Below, in pieces: positions 33,599-44,017 of a DNA stretch of 64,000 nt (the first letter of the stretch is position 1; each line of letters begins with the position of its first letter). Origin of the DNA: Paenibacillus graminis (GTDB taxonomy: Bacteria > Bacillota > Bacilli > Paenibacillales > Paenibacillaceae); the NCBI RefSeq assembly GCF_000758705.1, contig NZ_CP009287.1, positions 3,658,001 through 3,722,000 on the forward strand, written 5' to 3'. Position numbers and translations under genes: made by a program. The notes under the pieces were generated by a model. It made no database searches. It had not been told where the DNA came from and saw only the letters and a list, made by a program, of their open reading frames with translations.

Positions 33599-34360
33599 AT
33601 GATTGGTCCGAGAGAAGTTACAAGAGAAGAAAGAATGAATATTGCCAATGGAATCGCAAAGCAATTGTTGGATAAATACGGTGCAGATGTTGAAGCGATT
33701 GGTATCTATGGTTCTTTAGCCAGGGAAACGGATGGTCCATTTTCAGATATTGAAATTAAATGTATTTTGCATTCTTTGGAAGATGGTTTTAGCTATGAAT
33801 GGACATCAGGTGACTGGAAAGCAGAAGTAAACCTTGATAATAAGGAAAGTTTTATAGAAGAAGCCACTGCTATAGAAGAAGATTGGCCGCTTACTCATGG
33901 ACAATTCTTCACTATACTCCCCGTTTATGACCCGATGGGATTTTTTGAAGAGCTGAGACAACAAGCAGGTTCCGTGGATAACTCCATTTTTAAAGAAGCG
34001 GTTTGTAAAACATTAGTTGAGGAAATGTACGAATACATCGGTAAATTAAGAAATATAAAAATTCAAGGACCTGCAACATATTTGCCTGCATTGGCGATAA
34101 AAATAGCAACTGGGGGTGCGATGATTTTAGGTTTACACCATAAACGCTATTTTACTACAGCAGCTCAAGTATTACCGGAAGCCTTACTATTCACAGATAA
34201 GCCCTGTGGGTTCGATGAACTATGCCAGCTCGTGATGTCGGGCCACCTCTATGACTCTAAAAGGATATTTGATGCATGTGAAGACTTTTGGAATGGTTTG
34301 ATGGACTGGTCGAAAAAGAATGGTTATATTATTAATTATTCTAACGGTGTACCCTTTTGA
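33599..34360 (+). CDS. Aminoglycoside O-nucleotidyltransferase, ANT(4') family
   Basis: 253 aa from ATG 33599 (AGGAGGA at 6 nt; the ATG at 33593 is too close), the same length as the kanamycin enzyme ANT(4')-Ia. It matches that enzyme throughout: GIYGSLARETDGPFSDIE (nucleotidyltransferase GS...D-x-E motif), DWPLTHGQFFTILPVYD, VEEMYEYIGKLRNIKIQGPA, LGLHHKRYFTTAAQVL, FWNGLMDWSKKNGYII. It transfers AMP from ATP to the 4'-hydroxyl of kanamycin-type aminoglycosides in the cytoplasm. Base composition is visibly more AT-rich than the flanking genes, which suggests it was acquired separately, but no mobile element is seen. Confidence 0.9.
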   Translation: MIGPREVTREERMNIANGIAKQLLDKYGADVEAIGIYGSLARETDGPFSDIEIKCILHSLEDGFSYEWTSGDWKAEVNLDNKESFIEEATAIEEDWPLTHGQFFTILPVYDPMGFFEELRQQAGSVDNSIFKEAVCKTLVEEMYEYIGKLRNIKIQGPATYLPALAIKIATGGAMILGLHHKRYFTTAAQVLPEALLFTDKPCGFDELCQLVMSGHLYDSKRIFDACEDFWNGLMDWSKKNGYIINYSNGVPF

Positions 34361-34380
34361 TTGAAAATCTCAAAATTATA

Positions 34381-34417
34381 AAACCAATTTCTAAATATTA
34401 TTGAGAAATTGGTTTTT
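34381..34417. terminator. Bidirectional intrinsic terminator
   Basis: AAACCAATTTCT / AGAAATTGGTTT, 11-nt loop, with TT on the plus side and AAA...TTT in the stem ends. It separates the convergent ANT(4') and MATE genes. Confidence 0.85.
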
Positions 34418-34429
34418 CGTGATAGATTT

Positions 34430-35782
34430 CTACTGTACTAAATGATCCAAATCCGGCTGCAATTTGGTCCGCAGAGCATATAGCATGAAGGCACCCACAA
34501 GGAACGCGACGGCATCCGAAATGACGAGCGACCAGACCACCCCGTGGAAACCGTTCATTTGATTTGCGATATAGAGCACAGGGATCAGGGTGATTCCTTG
34601 AATAATTGACATAATAAATGCGGCGGTTCCCTGTGCTGTGGCTTGAAAGATCCCCGTAAACAGTGAGGTCATTCCTGTAATGAACAAGGATAGGAATGTC
34701 ACATGTAATATGTAGCTCCCCATCTCAATCAATTGCGGGTCATTCGTGAACAAACCGATTAAATGGTCGGAAATCAGATAGACGATAACGCCGAACATCA
34801 CTGCTAACGCGACAATCGTTTTAATCGTGAATTGTATGGTATGCTTCATGCGCAATCTATTTGCTGTAAAAGAGAAAGCAATGAGCGGCACGACTCCCTC
34901 GCTTAAGCCCATCAGAATTAACTCGGGGAATTGCAATAGGCGAGATGATATGCCGAACCCTGCGATAGCCTGCTCCCCATACTCGACAAGATAACGGTTG
35001 AAGATGAGCGACATTGCACCCATGAAGATACTCATCACAAAGACGGGAACTCCGATTTTGAATACATTGCCCAGAATGTCCTTGGTAGGCTTGAACTGTT
35101 TGATTGAGATTGTTAAAAATCGGCTCTTAAAACCTATATGGTAGGCGTAATAAGCACTCGCAACCAAGTTGGAAATGACTGTAGCAGATGCAACGCCAAT
35201 CACATCCCAATGAAAGACGAAGATGACTAGTGCATCAAGAATAATGTTCACCACCACACTTAGAAGCATACCGACCATCGATGTAATGGCTGCACCCTCC
35301 GAGCGTACGATATTCTCCAGCGTGAAGAATAATCCAACGAAAGGTGAACCAATAAGCATAATCGTGACATAGTCCTTGGTAAACCCGAAGGAGTCAGGCG
35401 TTGCTCCCAAGCCATGAACGATTGAATCGATAAGCGGGAGGCCGAGGGCCATTGCGATTAGACCAAGAACTAAACTGCTGTAGAAGGCAAAAGAAGAGAC
35501 ATGCTTTACATCTGCATATTTCTTCTCTCCCAGCAACCGGGAGATGAAGGCACTGCTGCCGACACCAATCAGGTTGCCTAGCGCCATAATAACCGCGAAT
35601 AACGGCAAGGTTAGAGCGAGTGCGGTTAGCATGGCCGTATTATTAAGTGTGCCAATGAAAAAGGCATTCAAGATAGAATAGATAACACTCATAGATGTGC
35701 CTAGCATCATCGGCAGTGCGAAGTGAGCAACAGCTTTTGCAACCGGTGCTTTTTCAAAGTAATGGAGGTTTTCTGTATCCAT
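34430..35782 (-). CDS. MATE-family efflux transporter
   Basis: 450 aa with twelve predicted helices in two similar halves. Landmarks: AHFALPMMLGTSMSVIYSIL, NAFFIGTLNN, GVGSSAFISRLLGEKKYADV, then FGISSRLLQFPELILMGLSE and TGIFQATAQGTAAF in the second half. This is the NorM/DinF-like class: sodium- or proton-driven export of cationic drugs. Ribosome site is weak (GGTGACC). It follows a MarR gene on the same strand after a 210-bp, structured gap, so the MarR protein probably controls it. Confidence 0.9.
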   Translation of the reverse strand: MDTENLHYFEKAPVAKAVAHFALPMMLGTSMSVIYSILNAFFIGTLNNTAMLTALALTLPLFAVIMALGNLIGVGSSAFISRLLGEKKYADVKHVSSFAFYSSLVLGLIAMALGLPLIDSIVHGLGATPDSFGFTKDYVTIMLIGSPFVGLFFTLENIVRSEGAAITSMVGMLLSVVVNIILDALVIFVFHWDVIGVASATVISNLVASAYYAYHIGFKSRFLTISIKQFKPTKDILGNVFKIGVPVFVMSIFMGAMSLIFNRYLVEYGEQAIAGFGISSRLLQFPELILMGLSEGVVPLIAFSFTANRLRMKHTIQFTIKTIVALAVMFGVIVYLISDHLIGLFTNDPQLIEMGSYILHVTFLSLFITGMTSLFTGIFQATAQGTAAFIMSIIQGITLIPVLYIANQMNGFHGVVWSLVISDAVAFLVGAFMLYALRTKLQPDLDHLVQ

Positions 35783-35927
35783 GCGGGGTCACCATTTTCT
35801 TATATTTTTGGTTTAATTCGGCTTTCAAATTACTTAGAACCCTAACTATATGTTGAATATGAACCAAACGGCGCAGCACAAACTAACCCGTAACTGCGTA
35901 GGACCACTTTGCGGGTGTGCTGTTATT

Positions 35928-35970
35928 GCGCTGCCTTACTCTTCATCCTTCTCTCTTGGAAAGGCAGCGC
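35928..35970 (-). terminator. Hairpin between the MarR and MATE genes
   Basis: GCGCTGCCTT / AAGGCAGCGC, a perfect 10-bp stem with a 23-nt loop, no T-run. A second, longer-range pairing (CAGCACA with TGTGCTG, about 35874-35922) lies next to it on the MATE side, so this gap may form alternative structures. Confidence 0.4.
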
Positions 35971-35992
35971 CTGCTTGATGAAAAAGCTCTAC

Positions 35993-36673
35993 TTACTTAT
36001 CATCCTGATCATGTGACTTATCGGGTGAAGAATTACCTCCGTCTCTGGAAGGCCTGCCGAATCCGTGCATTCCGTTTCCGTGACCTTCTCTGCCAAACCC
36101 GGGGAACCTTCCGTTAAAGCGCCCGTCCCCCAGCTCTTCCCACATTCTGCTCATTTGTCCGCGCATGGACATTAGTCTTTCAAATTCCTCTGTACCCATA
36201 CGCTCCTTGGCGGCCTCCATCCAAAGAGCCGTTACGTCCCGCTCTGCATCTGTTCCAAGCTCTTCCTCCAAGGTCATAATAATACGGTCTGTGTATTCCC
36301 CATAAGCAACCTGCTCTTCGGGCAGCAGGCGGGAAAATATATCGCCTCTGTCTAACTCTTGTCCCTCTTCCTCCTGTCCTTTTTGCGTGAGGTAAATCAA
36401 TATGATGCGCTTATCTGTTTCTGATGGCTTACGGGTGATATATTCAGCTTTCTCCAATTTTGCAAGCAATTCATTAAGGGATGATACACGGATGTCCAGC
36501 ATATAGGATAAATCCTTTGTACTGATACCGTCTTTCATCCGGAGAAATGCCAATATCCTGCCTTGCCCGCGTGACGTGTCAGCCATAGGGCCAACAGCGG
36601 CGTGGGTTTTCAAATGTTGCCTCTGTAACAGCCATTGCAGTTTCGCCAGTTTTTCATACAATTCAGTATTCAT
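35993..36673 (-). CDS. MarR-family regulator with a Gly/His-rich tail
   Basis: 226 aa. The winged-helix core is residues ~1-150 (QGRILAFLRMKDGISTKDLS; DIRVSSLNELLAKLEKAEYI; SETDKRIILIYLTQKG), the usual length. The last ~45 residues are an unusual low-complexity extension rich in Gly, Arg, Phe, His and Asp (RFNGRFPGFGREGHGNGMHG, ending in DKSHDQDDK) that could bind metal or be disordered. AAGGAGG lies 13 nt before the ATG, longer than normal. Upstream is a strong promoter overlaid by repeated GGTACC motifs, which fits autoregulation. The MATE gene is next downstream. Confidence 0.88.
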   Translation of the reverse strand: MNTELYEKLAKLQWLLQRQHLKTHAAVGPMADTSRGQGRILAFLRMKDGISTKDLSYMLDIRVSSLNELLAKLEKAEYITRKPSETDKRIILIYLTQKGQEEEGQELDRGDIFSRLLPEEQVAYGEYTDRIIMTLEEELGTDAERDVTALWMEAAKERMGTEEFERLMSMRGQMSRMWEELGDGRFNGRFPGFGREGHGNGMHGFGRPSRDGGNSSPDKSHDQDDK

Positions 36674-36715
36674 GTTTATTTTGAAGCCTCCTTAATTGTG
36701 TTTGTTTATTTCTTT

Positions 36716-36810
36716 TAACGGTACCTGTTTATTATATTGTAACGGTACCTGTTGATTCGTATTATAACGGTACCTGTTGTATTTGTCGAAATTTTTTACA
36801 GGTGCCGTTA
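36716..36810 (-). promoter_or_regulatory. MarR promoter with four repeated operator-like sites
   Basis: Minus-strand promoter TCGACA (36784-36789), 17 bp, TATAAT (36761-36766). TAACGGTACCTGTT occurs exactly at 36716, 36740 and 36765 (24- and 25-bp steps), and an inverted, one-base-different copy (ACAGGTGCCGTTA) ends at 36810. One site fills the promoter spacer, two cover the start region and one lies upstream of -35. Confidence 0.75.
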
Positions 36811-36840
36811 GAATATTTCGACTTAAGGAGTCGAAGCAGC

Positions 36841-36867
36841 AAAAAAAGCCCTGCATCTCTGCAAGGC
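36841..36867 (-). terminator. Intrinsic terminator of the rph operon
   Basis: Minus-strand GCCTTGCA / TGCAGGGC with a GAGA loop, then TTTTTTT, 38 bp past the stop at 36905. Confidence 0.92.
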
Positions 36868-36904
36868 ATCATTAGTATTCCAACACCAATGAGTTGTACT
36901 TTCT

Positions 36905-37663
36905 CTATCGTCTGAGGGGAAATAAACGACCGATAATTTCCATAACGCCGCCAATTTCGGCTTGGATGTGTTCAAGCTTTTCTTCTGCCGCAGAAAAAAT
37001 TACCGCCGTCGACGGACCTCCTGAGGCATTCAGTTTTTCTGTGATCCCTGGAACTGCCTGAAAACTGCAGCCGTTCAACTCTGCCAGAAGTCCTGCCTCA
37101 TACCCTGCCCCCTTAGAGCCGACCGGATGAATCTCATGCACCTCAGGCGAGGCTACAAGTGGCTGCAGCTGCCGGATACTGCACCGTCTCGCCTCCTGTT
37201 CCAATACTGCGCTACCTATCAGCGGTTCCCCCAACATAACCACACAGTCTCCGGCAACCGACCGCATCAGCTTCAGCCGTTCCTCATCGGTTTCCCCGAT
37301 TACGGTAATCCCTACGCCGGTCTGGCATGATTTGAAATTGTCCTCCGTGCTGCCGTTCAAATGAGCCTCCGTGAGTCCGGCTTCGTCCAGCAGCCTTTGT
37401 ACACCGCGGATAATTTCGTTCCCTGTGGGATGCTTTTCCACAGCCAGGGTATCCACTACGCTAAGAATGTCCGCTCCAATGGACAAGACTTCCATAACCG
37501 CAACTCTGGCTGTATAATAACCGACTATATCCGGCGGAGCCTGTACAGCATCCATTGGCTTGTTCCCGATACTTGCACTGGAGTCACAGCCTATGACCAA
37601 TAAGCGGCTTCCCGCCCTACGCACTAAAGTTAAATCGCGAATTTTTTGTATTGACGGTTTCAA
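36905..37663 (-). CDS. AIR-synthase-like (PurM superfamily) protein, possibly a CblS-type kinase
   Basis: 252 aa from TTG 37663 behind GGGGGA. It resembles PurM/AIR synthase: VIGCDSSASIGNKPMDAVQ (N-terminal nucleotide loop), YYTARVAVMEVLSIGADILS, EDNFKSCQTGVGITVIGE, and GDCVVMLGEPLIGSAVLEQE. HPVGSKGAGYEAGLLAE closes the active site. The purine gene purM would be longer and lie in the pur operon. Among PurM relatives it reads most like the alpha-ribazole kinase CblS of Gram-positive cobamide salvage, but no cobalamin gene or riboswitch is nearby, so I leave the symbol blank. Transcribed with rph (54-bp gap, shared terminator). Confidence 0.65.
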   Translation of the reverse strand: MKPSIQKIRDLTLVRRAGSRLLVIGCDSSASIGNKPMDAVQAPPDIVGYYTARVAVMEVLSIGADILSVVDTLAVEKHPTGNEIIRGVQRLLDEAGLTEAHLNGSTEDNFKSCQTGVGITVIGETDEERLKLMRSVAGDCVVMLGEPLIGSAVLEQEARRCSIRQLQPLVASPEVHEIHPVGSKGAGYEAGLLAELNGCSFQAVPGITEKLNASGGPSTAVIFSAAEEKLEHIQAEIGGVMEIIGRLFPLRR

Positions 37664-37717
37664 TTATTGCAATCCCCCTGACAACTTCGTACGCATTGAA
37701 GTTTGACGTTTCAGCCC

Positions 37718-40339
<2,622 letters not shown>

Positions 40340-40462
40340 TCATAATCTCCCCTAACCATTAAATTGAGAAAAAAACTGTTGACAAGGATTTCACCGGCAT
40401 GTTACACTTAGAATGTAAGATAAGATATTCATGTCGCAAATCTCCTCAAAAGTGGCAAATAG

Positions 40463-40491
40463 ATTATATCATCGTGCCTGTATATATGCAA
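40463..40491 (-). promoter_or_regulatory. Probable rph promoter
   Basis: Minus strand TTGCAT (40486-40491), 17-bp spacer, TATAAT (40463-40468). This leaves a ~115-nt leader before the rph ATG. Confidence 0.55.
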
Positions 40492-40501
40492 TATGTAAGA
40501 G

Positions 40502-40527
40502 CCTGAGTATTTTACTCAGGTTTTTTT
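40502..40527 (+). terminator. Plus-strand intrinsic terminator upstream of rph
   Basis: CCTGAGTA / TACTCAGG with a TTT loop and seven Ts. No plus-strand gene ends here. Confidence 0.88.
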
Positions 40528-40567
40528 GGTTTTCTGCTACCCTGTCAGTCTTTTACGGTTTCGAAGC

Positions 40568-40607
40568 AAAAAAAATAAAAAATAGGGATGGAACTGTCCC
40601 ATCCCTA
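40568..40607 (-). terminator. Intrinsic terminator of the YobU-like operon
   Basis: Minus-strand TAGGGATGG / CCATCCCTA perfect 9-bp stem followed by TTTTTTATTTTTTTT. Confidence 0.92.
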
Positions 40608-40660
40608 ATTCTATAGTCCAAGCAGGGCACTGGCTCCTTGCTCAAGCACATTTGCTTACT

Positions 40661-41125
40661 TTAATATTGACCTTTGATTACAAAAAACGAGCCCCGAATG
40701 GTTCCGGCCAGTTTGGACTTCTGCCTGGCAAACTTAAACTTTGTCTCTAACTCCTTAGGGACCTCCATCCCCTCAGAAAGCTTAAAACCAACAGCCCGCT
40801 TCTTAGAGTCATCCACCGTATACATGACATTGACCGCAAGGCCATCCTCATAAAAAACGTAGGCAAATTGGATATTTTCCACTTGAAAACGCGAAGTTTC
40901 TAAAGGTTTGGCCGAAAATTCAATATCACGTTCTTCTTTTAAAATCCGGTGCACATAGGCAAGGGTCTCCTGGCTTTCGCTGGCGGGTACCACTTTAAAT
41001 TCATGCTTGTATTTGTTCATAAAGTAACGGGCTTCATTAGCCCGTAAACCGGCAAGCGCTTCGGCTACGGGGGAAGATTCTAAACCAACCGTAGACACAT
41101 TTTTAAAATCAACGATATTCGGCAT
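40661..41125 (-). CDS. Conserved-looking protein of unknown function
   Basis: 154 aa from ATG 41125 (GAGGAG ahead; frame upstream to 41167 has no site). I do not recognise the family. It is soluble, without signal or membrane segments. A helical N-terminal part contains VAEALAGLRANEARYFMNKY. The C-terminal half alternates strands (NIQFAYVFYEDGLAVNVMYT; LAGTIRGSFFVIKGQY) with a basic segment (FKFARQKSK). It is the second gene after the YobU-like protein (17-bp gap) and shares its promoter and terminator, so the two probably act together. Confidence 0.7.
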   Translation of the reverse strand: MPNIVDFKNVSTVGLESSPVAEALAGLRANEARYFMNKYKHEFKVVPASESQETLAYVHRILKEERDIEFSAKPLETSRFQVENIQFAYVFYEDGLAVNVMYTVDDSKKRAVGFKLSEGMEVPKELETKFKFARQKSKLAGTIRGSFFVIKGQY

Positions 41126-41142
41126 TCTCTTCTCTCCTCTCT

Positions 41143-41622
41143 TTATTTCCTTACAACAGGAATCCACATTTCCCCAAAAACCAAGCCGTCCCGCTGCCCC
41201 ATTTCCACCGATGTGTTCGGCCCCCCGACATAGGCAAAATCCTTGGCTTCCGGCAAGGCTTGGCCAAAGGCAACGCCGGCCAGCTTATTATTTAATTCAT
41301 CGGCTGTCTGCGCTTCTCCTTTAACAACCAGGTATTCCCCTTTAGGAAATTGAATCACTCTCGCTTCTTCCGGTGCCGCTGCCTCGGTCATAACGCCGGC
41401 ATAATACATCATCTTGCTGTTCACCGCTTCGTTTACGGCAAAAATGTAGTCATTGGCGGCAATGCCTTTTAAATAATCAAGCCTTCCATCCTGGCTGACA
41501 GCGTGCCAAAAGTCTGACTTTTCCTTGTTAATGCCGGCATAATCTGTGTAATCGCTCTTTAGCTCAGTTCCTAAACCTATAACAATAAAGCTGTCTTTAT
41601 GCTCCAGAGTATATTCTGCCAT
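41143..41622 (-). CDS. YobU-like effector-binding (GyrI-fold) protein
   Basis: 159 aa behind GAGGAG. The sequence has the GyrI/AraC-effector-binding pattern: EHKDSFIVIGLGTEL at the start, DYTDYAGINKEKSDFWHAVS, YYAGVMTEAAAPEEARVIQF, FPKGEYLVVKGEAQTADELN, and a C-terminal EMWIPVVRK. In B. subtilis yobU (effector-binding protein) is divergent from yobV, a YafY-type regulator, and the same arrangement is seen here with the gene at 41732. It likely binds a small hydrophobic or cationic ligand. Confidence 0.8.
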   Translation of the reverse strand: MAEYTLEHKDSFIVIGLGTELKSDYTDYAGINKEKSDFWHAVSQDGRLDYLKGIAANDYIFAVNEAVNSKMMYYAGVMTEAAAPEEARVIQFPKGEYLVVKGEAQTADELNNKLAGVAFGQALPEAKDFAYVGGPNTSVEMGQRDGLVFGEMWIPVVRK

Positions 41623-41678
41623 TTTTAAAACTCCTCTTTTTGTGGATTAATCAAATGATTTGTCTTCTTCACTTGATA

Positions 41679-41706
41679 AGTATATGATAGCTTTGAATCA
41701 TGTCAA
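41679..41706 (-). promoter_or_regulatory. Sigma-A promoter of the YobU-like operon
   Basis: Minus strand TTGACA (41701-41706), 16 bp, TATACT (41679-41684), between the divergent YobU- and YobV-like genes. Confidence 0.75.
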
Positions 41707-41731
41707 AAAATGATACTGTTTAGGAGTCCCG

Positions 41732-42697
41732 ATGAAAAAAGTTGAACGGATTAATACCATCATGCGGTATATTAACAATCGTGCCCATTTTACCATTTCT
41801 GAAATCATGCGGGAGTTCAACATCTCCCGTTCAACGGCTATTAGGGATATCCGGGAAATTGAAGCCTTGGGGATGCCGCTTGTCGCTGAAGTTGGAAGGG
41901 ATGGCGGGTATTCTGTCATGCGCAACTCTGTCCTTCCGGTTGTCCGGTTTACCGATAATGAGGTCAAAGCTCTTTTTATCGCTTTTATGGCAACAAGAAA
42001 TCAACAGCTCCCCTATTTAAAAAGCCGCCAGTCTTTGGCTGAAAAATTACTGGGCCTCATCTCCGAAAATCAGCAGGATGACCTGTTTCATTTAAATCAA
42101 ATTTTGCTTTTTGAAGGGACCAATCCGAGCAATCCCGACCTGCTTGATCTTTCAGACCTCCCCCATCCCATGTTAGAACAACTGATTCAAATCCTTCTTG
42201 TGGACAGCTATTTATTAATTACCGTCGAAGAAAAGAAGGTGATTAAGTCTTATCCCATTTATCTCTTGCACCTTTACCGTGAGAAAAGCCTTTGGCTGAT
42301 TGAAGGCTTTGACTTACAGGAAGAAAAGAAGCAGATTTATCCAGTCGACCATCTCACCAATGTCATACCCCACCCGGCGAAAAAAAGATTAAGCAAGAAA
42401 AAGATACTGGAAAAACTAAGCAAGCAGGAAGAGGAGATTAATCTTATCCTTGAGCTTGGTCCTGATGCGATTGCCCAATTCAAAAAATACCATCCCTTAA
42501 ATATTTCAATTTCCTATACGAATCCTTACCAGACCACAGCCATTCTAAAGACTTTTATCAATGTTAATAAGCCCAAAGAAGCGGCCGAAATCACAAATTG
42601 GCTGCTGTTCCTGGGTGGGGATATCAAGGTTAGGCAAATGCCGGAAGAAGTCTTAGAAGGTTTACAAGAGAGAATACGCTTATACTGCCCTTTATAA
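41732..42697 (+). CDS. YobV-like YafY-family regulator (HTH + WYL)
   Basis: 321 aa behind AGGAGTCC. N-terminal DeoR/YafY winged helix (RINTIMRYINNRAHFTISEI; FNISRSTAIRDIREIEALGM; EVGRDGGYSV). The central WYL-type ligand domain runs to ~240 (YPIYLLHLYREKSLWLIEGF) and a WCX-like C-terminal extension follows. WYL regulators often bind nucleic-acid-derived or other small ligands. It faces away from the YobU-like operon, which contains a strong promoter; I infer that it controls that operon and itself. Confidence 0.85.
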   Translation: MKKVERINTIMRYINNRAHFTISEIMREFNISRSTAIRDIREIEALGMPLVAEVGRDGGYSVMRNSVLPVVRFTDNEVKALFIAFMATRNQQLPYLKSRQSLAEKLLGLISENQQDDLFHLNQILLFEGTNPSNPDLLDLSDLPHPMLEQLIQILLVDSYLLITVEEKKVIKSYPIYLLHLYREKSLWLIEGFDLQEEKKQIYPVDHLTNVIPHPAKKRLSKKKILEKLSKQEEEINLILELGPDAIAQFKKYHPLNISISYTNPYQTTAILKTFINVNKPKEAAEITNWLLFLGGDIKVRQMPEEVLEGLQERIRLYCPL

Positions 42698-42760
42698 AGG
42701 GCCCTTTATACCCTATTTTCTCAAGTACGAGGAGAGCATTTATAATCACTTTTAAGCAAA

Positions 42761-42790
42761 AAGAAGCACGCCAATGTAGGCGTGCTTCTT
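42761..42790. terminator. Bidirectional intrinsic terminator
   Basis: AAGAAGCACGCC / GGCGTGCTTCTT perfect 12-bp stem with a 6-nt loop; AAAA on the left gives a T-run for the minus-strand dehydrogenase gene. It separates the convergent YobV-like and dehydrogenase genes. Confidence 0.88.
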
Positions 42791-42811
42791 GATTTACTTG
42801 CTATGCTCAAC

Positions 42812-43861
42812 TTATTCCTTCCCCATCGTGCTGATGTCGATCACAAACCGGTACCGGACATCTGAAGCTAATACCCGCTCCCAAGCTTCATCAATCTGAT
42901 TAGCATGAATAATCTCAATTTCCGGAGCAATACGGTGTTCAGCACAGAAATCAAGCATTTCCTGCGTTTCACGAATCCCGCCAATCATCGATCCGGCAAA
43001 CGACCGGCGGTGGCCGATAAGTGACATTGCGTTGACCGGCAATGGTTCTGCCGGCGCTCCAACGTTGACCAGCGTACCATCCAACGACAGCAATGACAGG
43101 TAAGCATTGATATCAATTTTTGCGCTCACTGTATTGATAATAAGGTCAAACGAGCCGGCCAGCTGCTTAAACGTTTCCGGGTCGCTAGAAGCATAATAAT
43201 AATCTGCCCCGAGCTCCAGGGCCTCTTCTTTTTTCTTCAATGTCTGTGATAGAACAGTAACCTCAGCCCCCATTGCATGAGCAAGCTTCAGGGCCATGTG
43301 TCCAAGCCCGCCAAGTCCAACAACAGCTATTTTCTTACCTGGACCGGCTTCCCAATGGCGGAGCGGCGAGTATGTCGTGATGCCGGCACAGAGCAGCGGA
43401 GCTGCGGCATCCAGCTCAATGCCGTCTGGAATGCGAACCACGAAATCTTCGGTTACAACGATATGCGTGGAATAACCTCCTTGCGTATATTGGCCATATC
43501 TGTCTATGGCAGCATAAGTACCTGTCATTCCATGAAGACAATACTGTTCTTCGCCCTTATGGCAATTAGCACATTCTCCGCAGGAGTCAACCATACAGCC
43601 TACCCCTACACGGTCGCCAACCACATACTTTGTAACTTCAGAGCCAATCTGAGAGACAATTCCGGCAATCTCGTGTCCTGGAACCAGCGGATATTTTACC
43701 GGTCCCCACTCGCCGCGGGCTGTATGAATGTCAGAGTGGCAAATCCCGGCGTACCTAATCTCAATGAGGACATCATGAGGTTGAAGCTCTCTCCGCTCAA
43801 TGGTGGTCAGCTTGAACGGACCTTCTGGACTAAAAGTAGCCCGTGCATTAACAGTTATCAT
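42812..43861 (-). CDS. adhA: NADP-type zinc alcohol/aldehyde dehydrogenase, AdhA-like
   Basis: 349 aa, the length of B. subtilis AdhA and like it from [12 protein letters not shown] onward. Catalytic zinc site C41 and H63-E64 ([25 protein letters not shown]) and structural cysteines C94, C97, C100, C108. Nucleotide turn [35 protein letters not shown] is the CAD/YahK-type signature. It reduces aldehydes (for example aromatic or methylglyoxal-type) in the cytoplasm. The RBS AGGAGGTACTGC is near-perfect. Divergent from a TetR gene that has a 24-bp palindrome in the shared region, so probably repressed by it. Confidence 0.87.
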   Translation of the reverse strand: MITVNARATFSPEGPFKLTTIERRELQPHDVLIEIRYAGICHSDIHTARGEWGPVKYPLVPGHEIAGIVSQIGSEVTKYVVGDRVGVGCMVDSCGECANCHKGEEQYCLHGMTGTYAAIDRYGQYTQGGYSTHIVVTEDFVVRIPDGIELDAAAPLLCAGITTYSPLRHWEAGPGKKIAVVGLGGLGHMALKLAHAMGAEVTVLSQTLKKKEEALELGADYYYASSDPETFKQLAGSFDLIINTVSAKIDINAYLSLLSLDGTLVNVGAPAEPLPVNAMSLIGHRRSFAGSMIGGIRETQEMLDFCAEHRIAPEIEIIHANQIDEAWERVLASDVRYRFVIDISTMGKE

Positions 43862-43963
43862 TGCAGTACCTCCTGTAATTATATAAACAACATAATTTGT
43901 TTAATCAACTCTCATCTATTATTATAGAGGGGAGAAGTCTGCGTTCAATAGTTAAAAATTACC

Positions 43964-43987
43964 GATCTGTTGATATATCAACAGATC
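43964..43987. promoter_or_regulatory. 24-bp perfect palindrome, TetR operator
   Basis: GATCTGTTGATA followed by its exact reverse complement, 30 bp ahead of the TetR start and about 100 bp from the adhA-like start. A TATAAT -10 for the dehydrogenase is near 43878-43883, so this site is upstream of that promoter and over the TetR gene's own promoter region. Confidence 0.8.
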
Positions 43988-44017
43988 CTTTGAAATTGTT
44001 GATTATGGGAGGAAATA

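Larger units (their letters stand above)
40415..40527 (+). ncRNA. Candidate ~110-nt RNA antisense to the rph leader and promoter
   Basis: On the plus strand a sigma-A-like promoter, TTGACA (40379-40384), 18 bp, TACACT (40403-40408), is followed ~95 bp later by a perfect terminator (40502-40527), with no credible coding frame between. The transcript would run head-on against the rph promoter and cover its leader. It contains an AUCUCCUC stretch able to pair with ribosome sites. The exact 5' end is inferred. Confidence 0.4.

Noticed and set aside
40431..40616. 61-codon plus-strand frame upstream of rph
   Set aside because: It runs through a strong terminator and has no ribosome site; better explained as non-coding.
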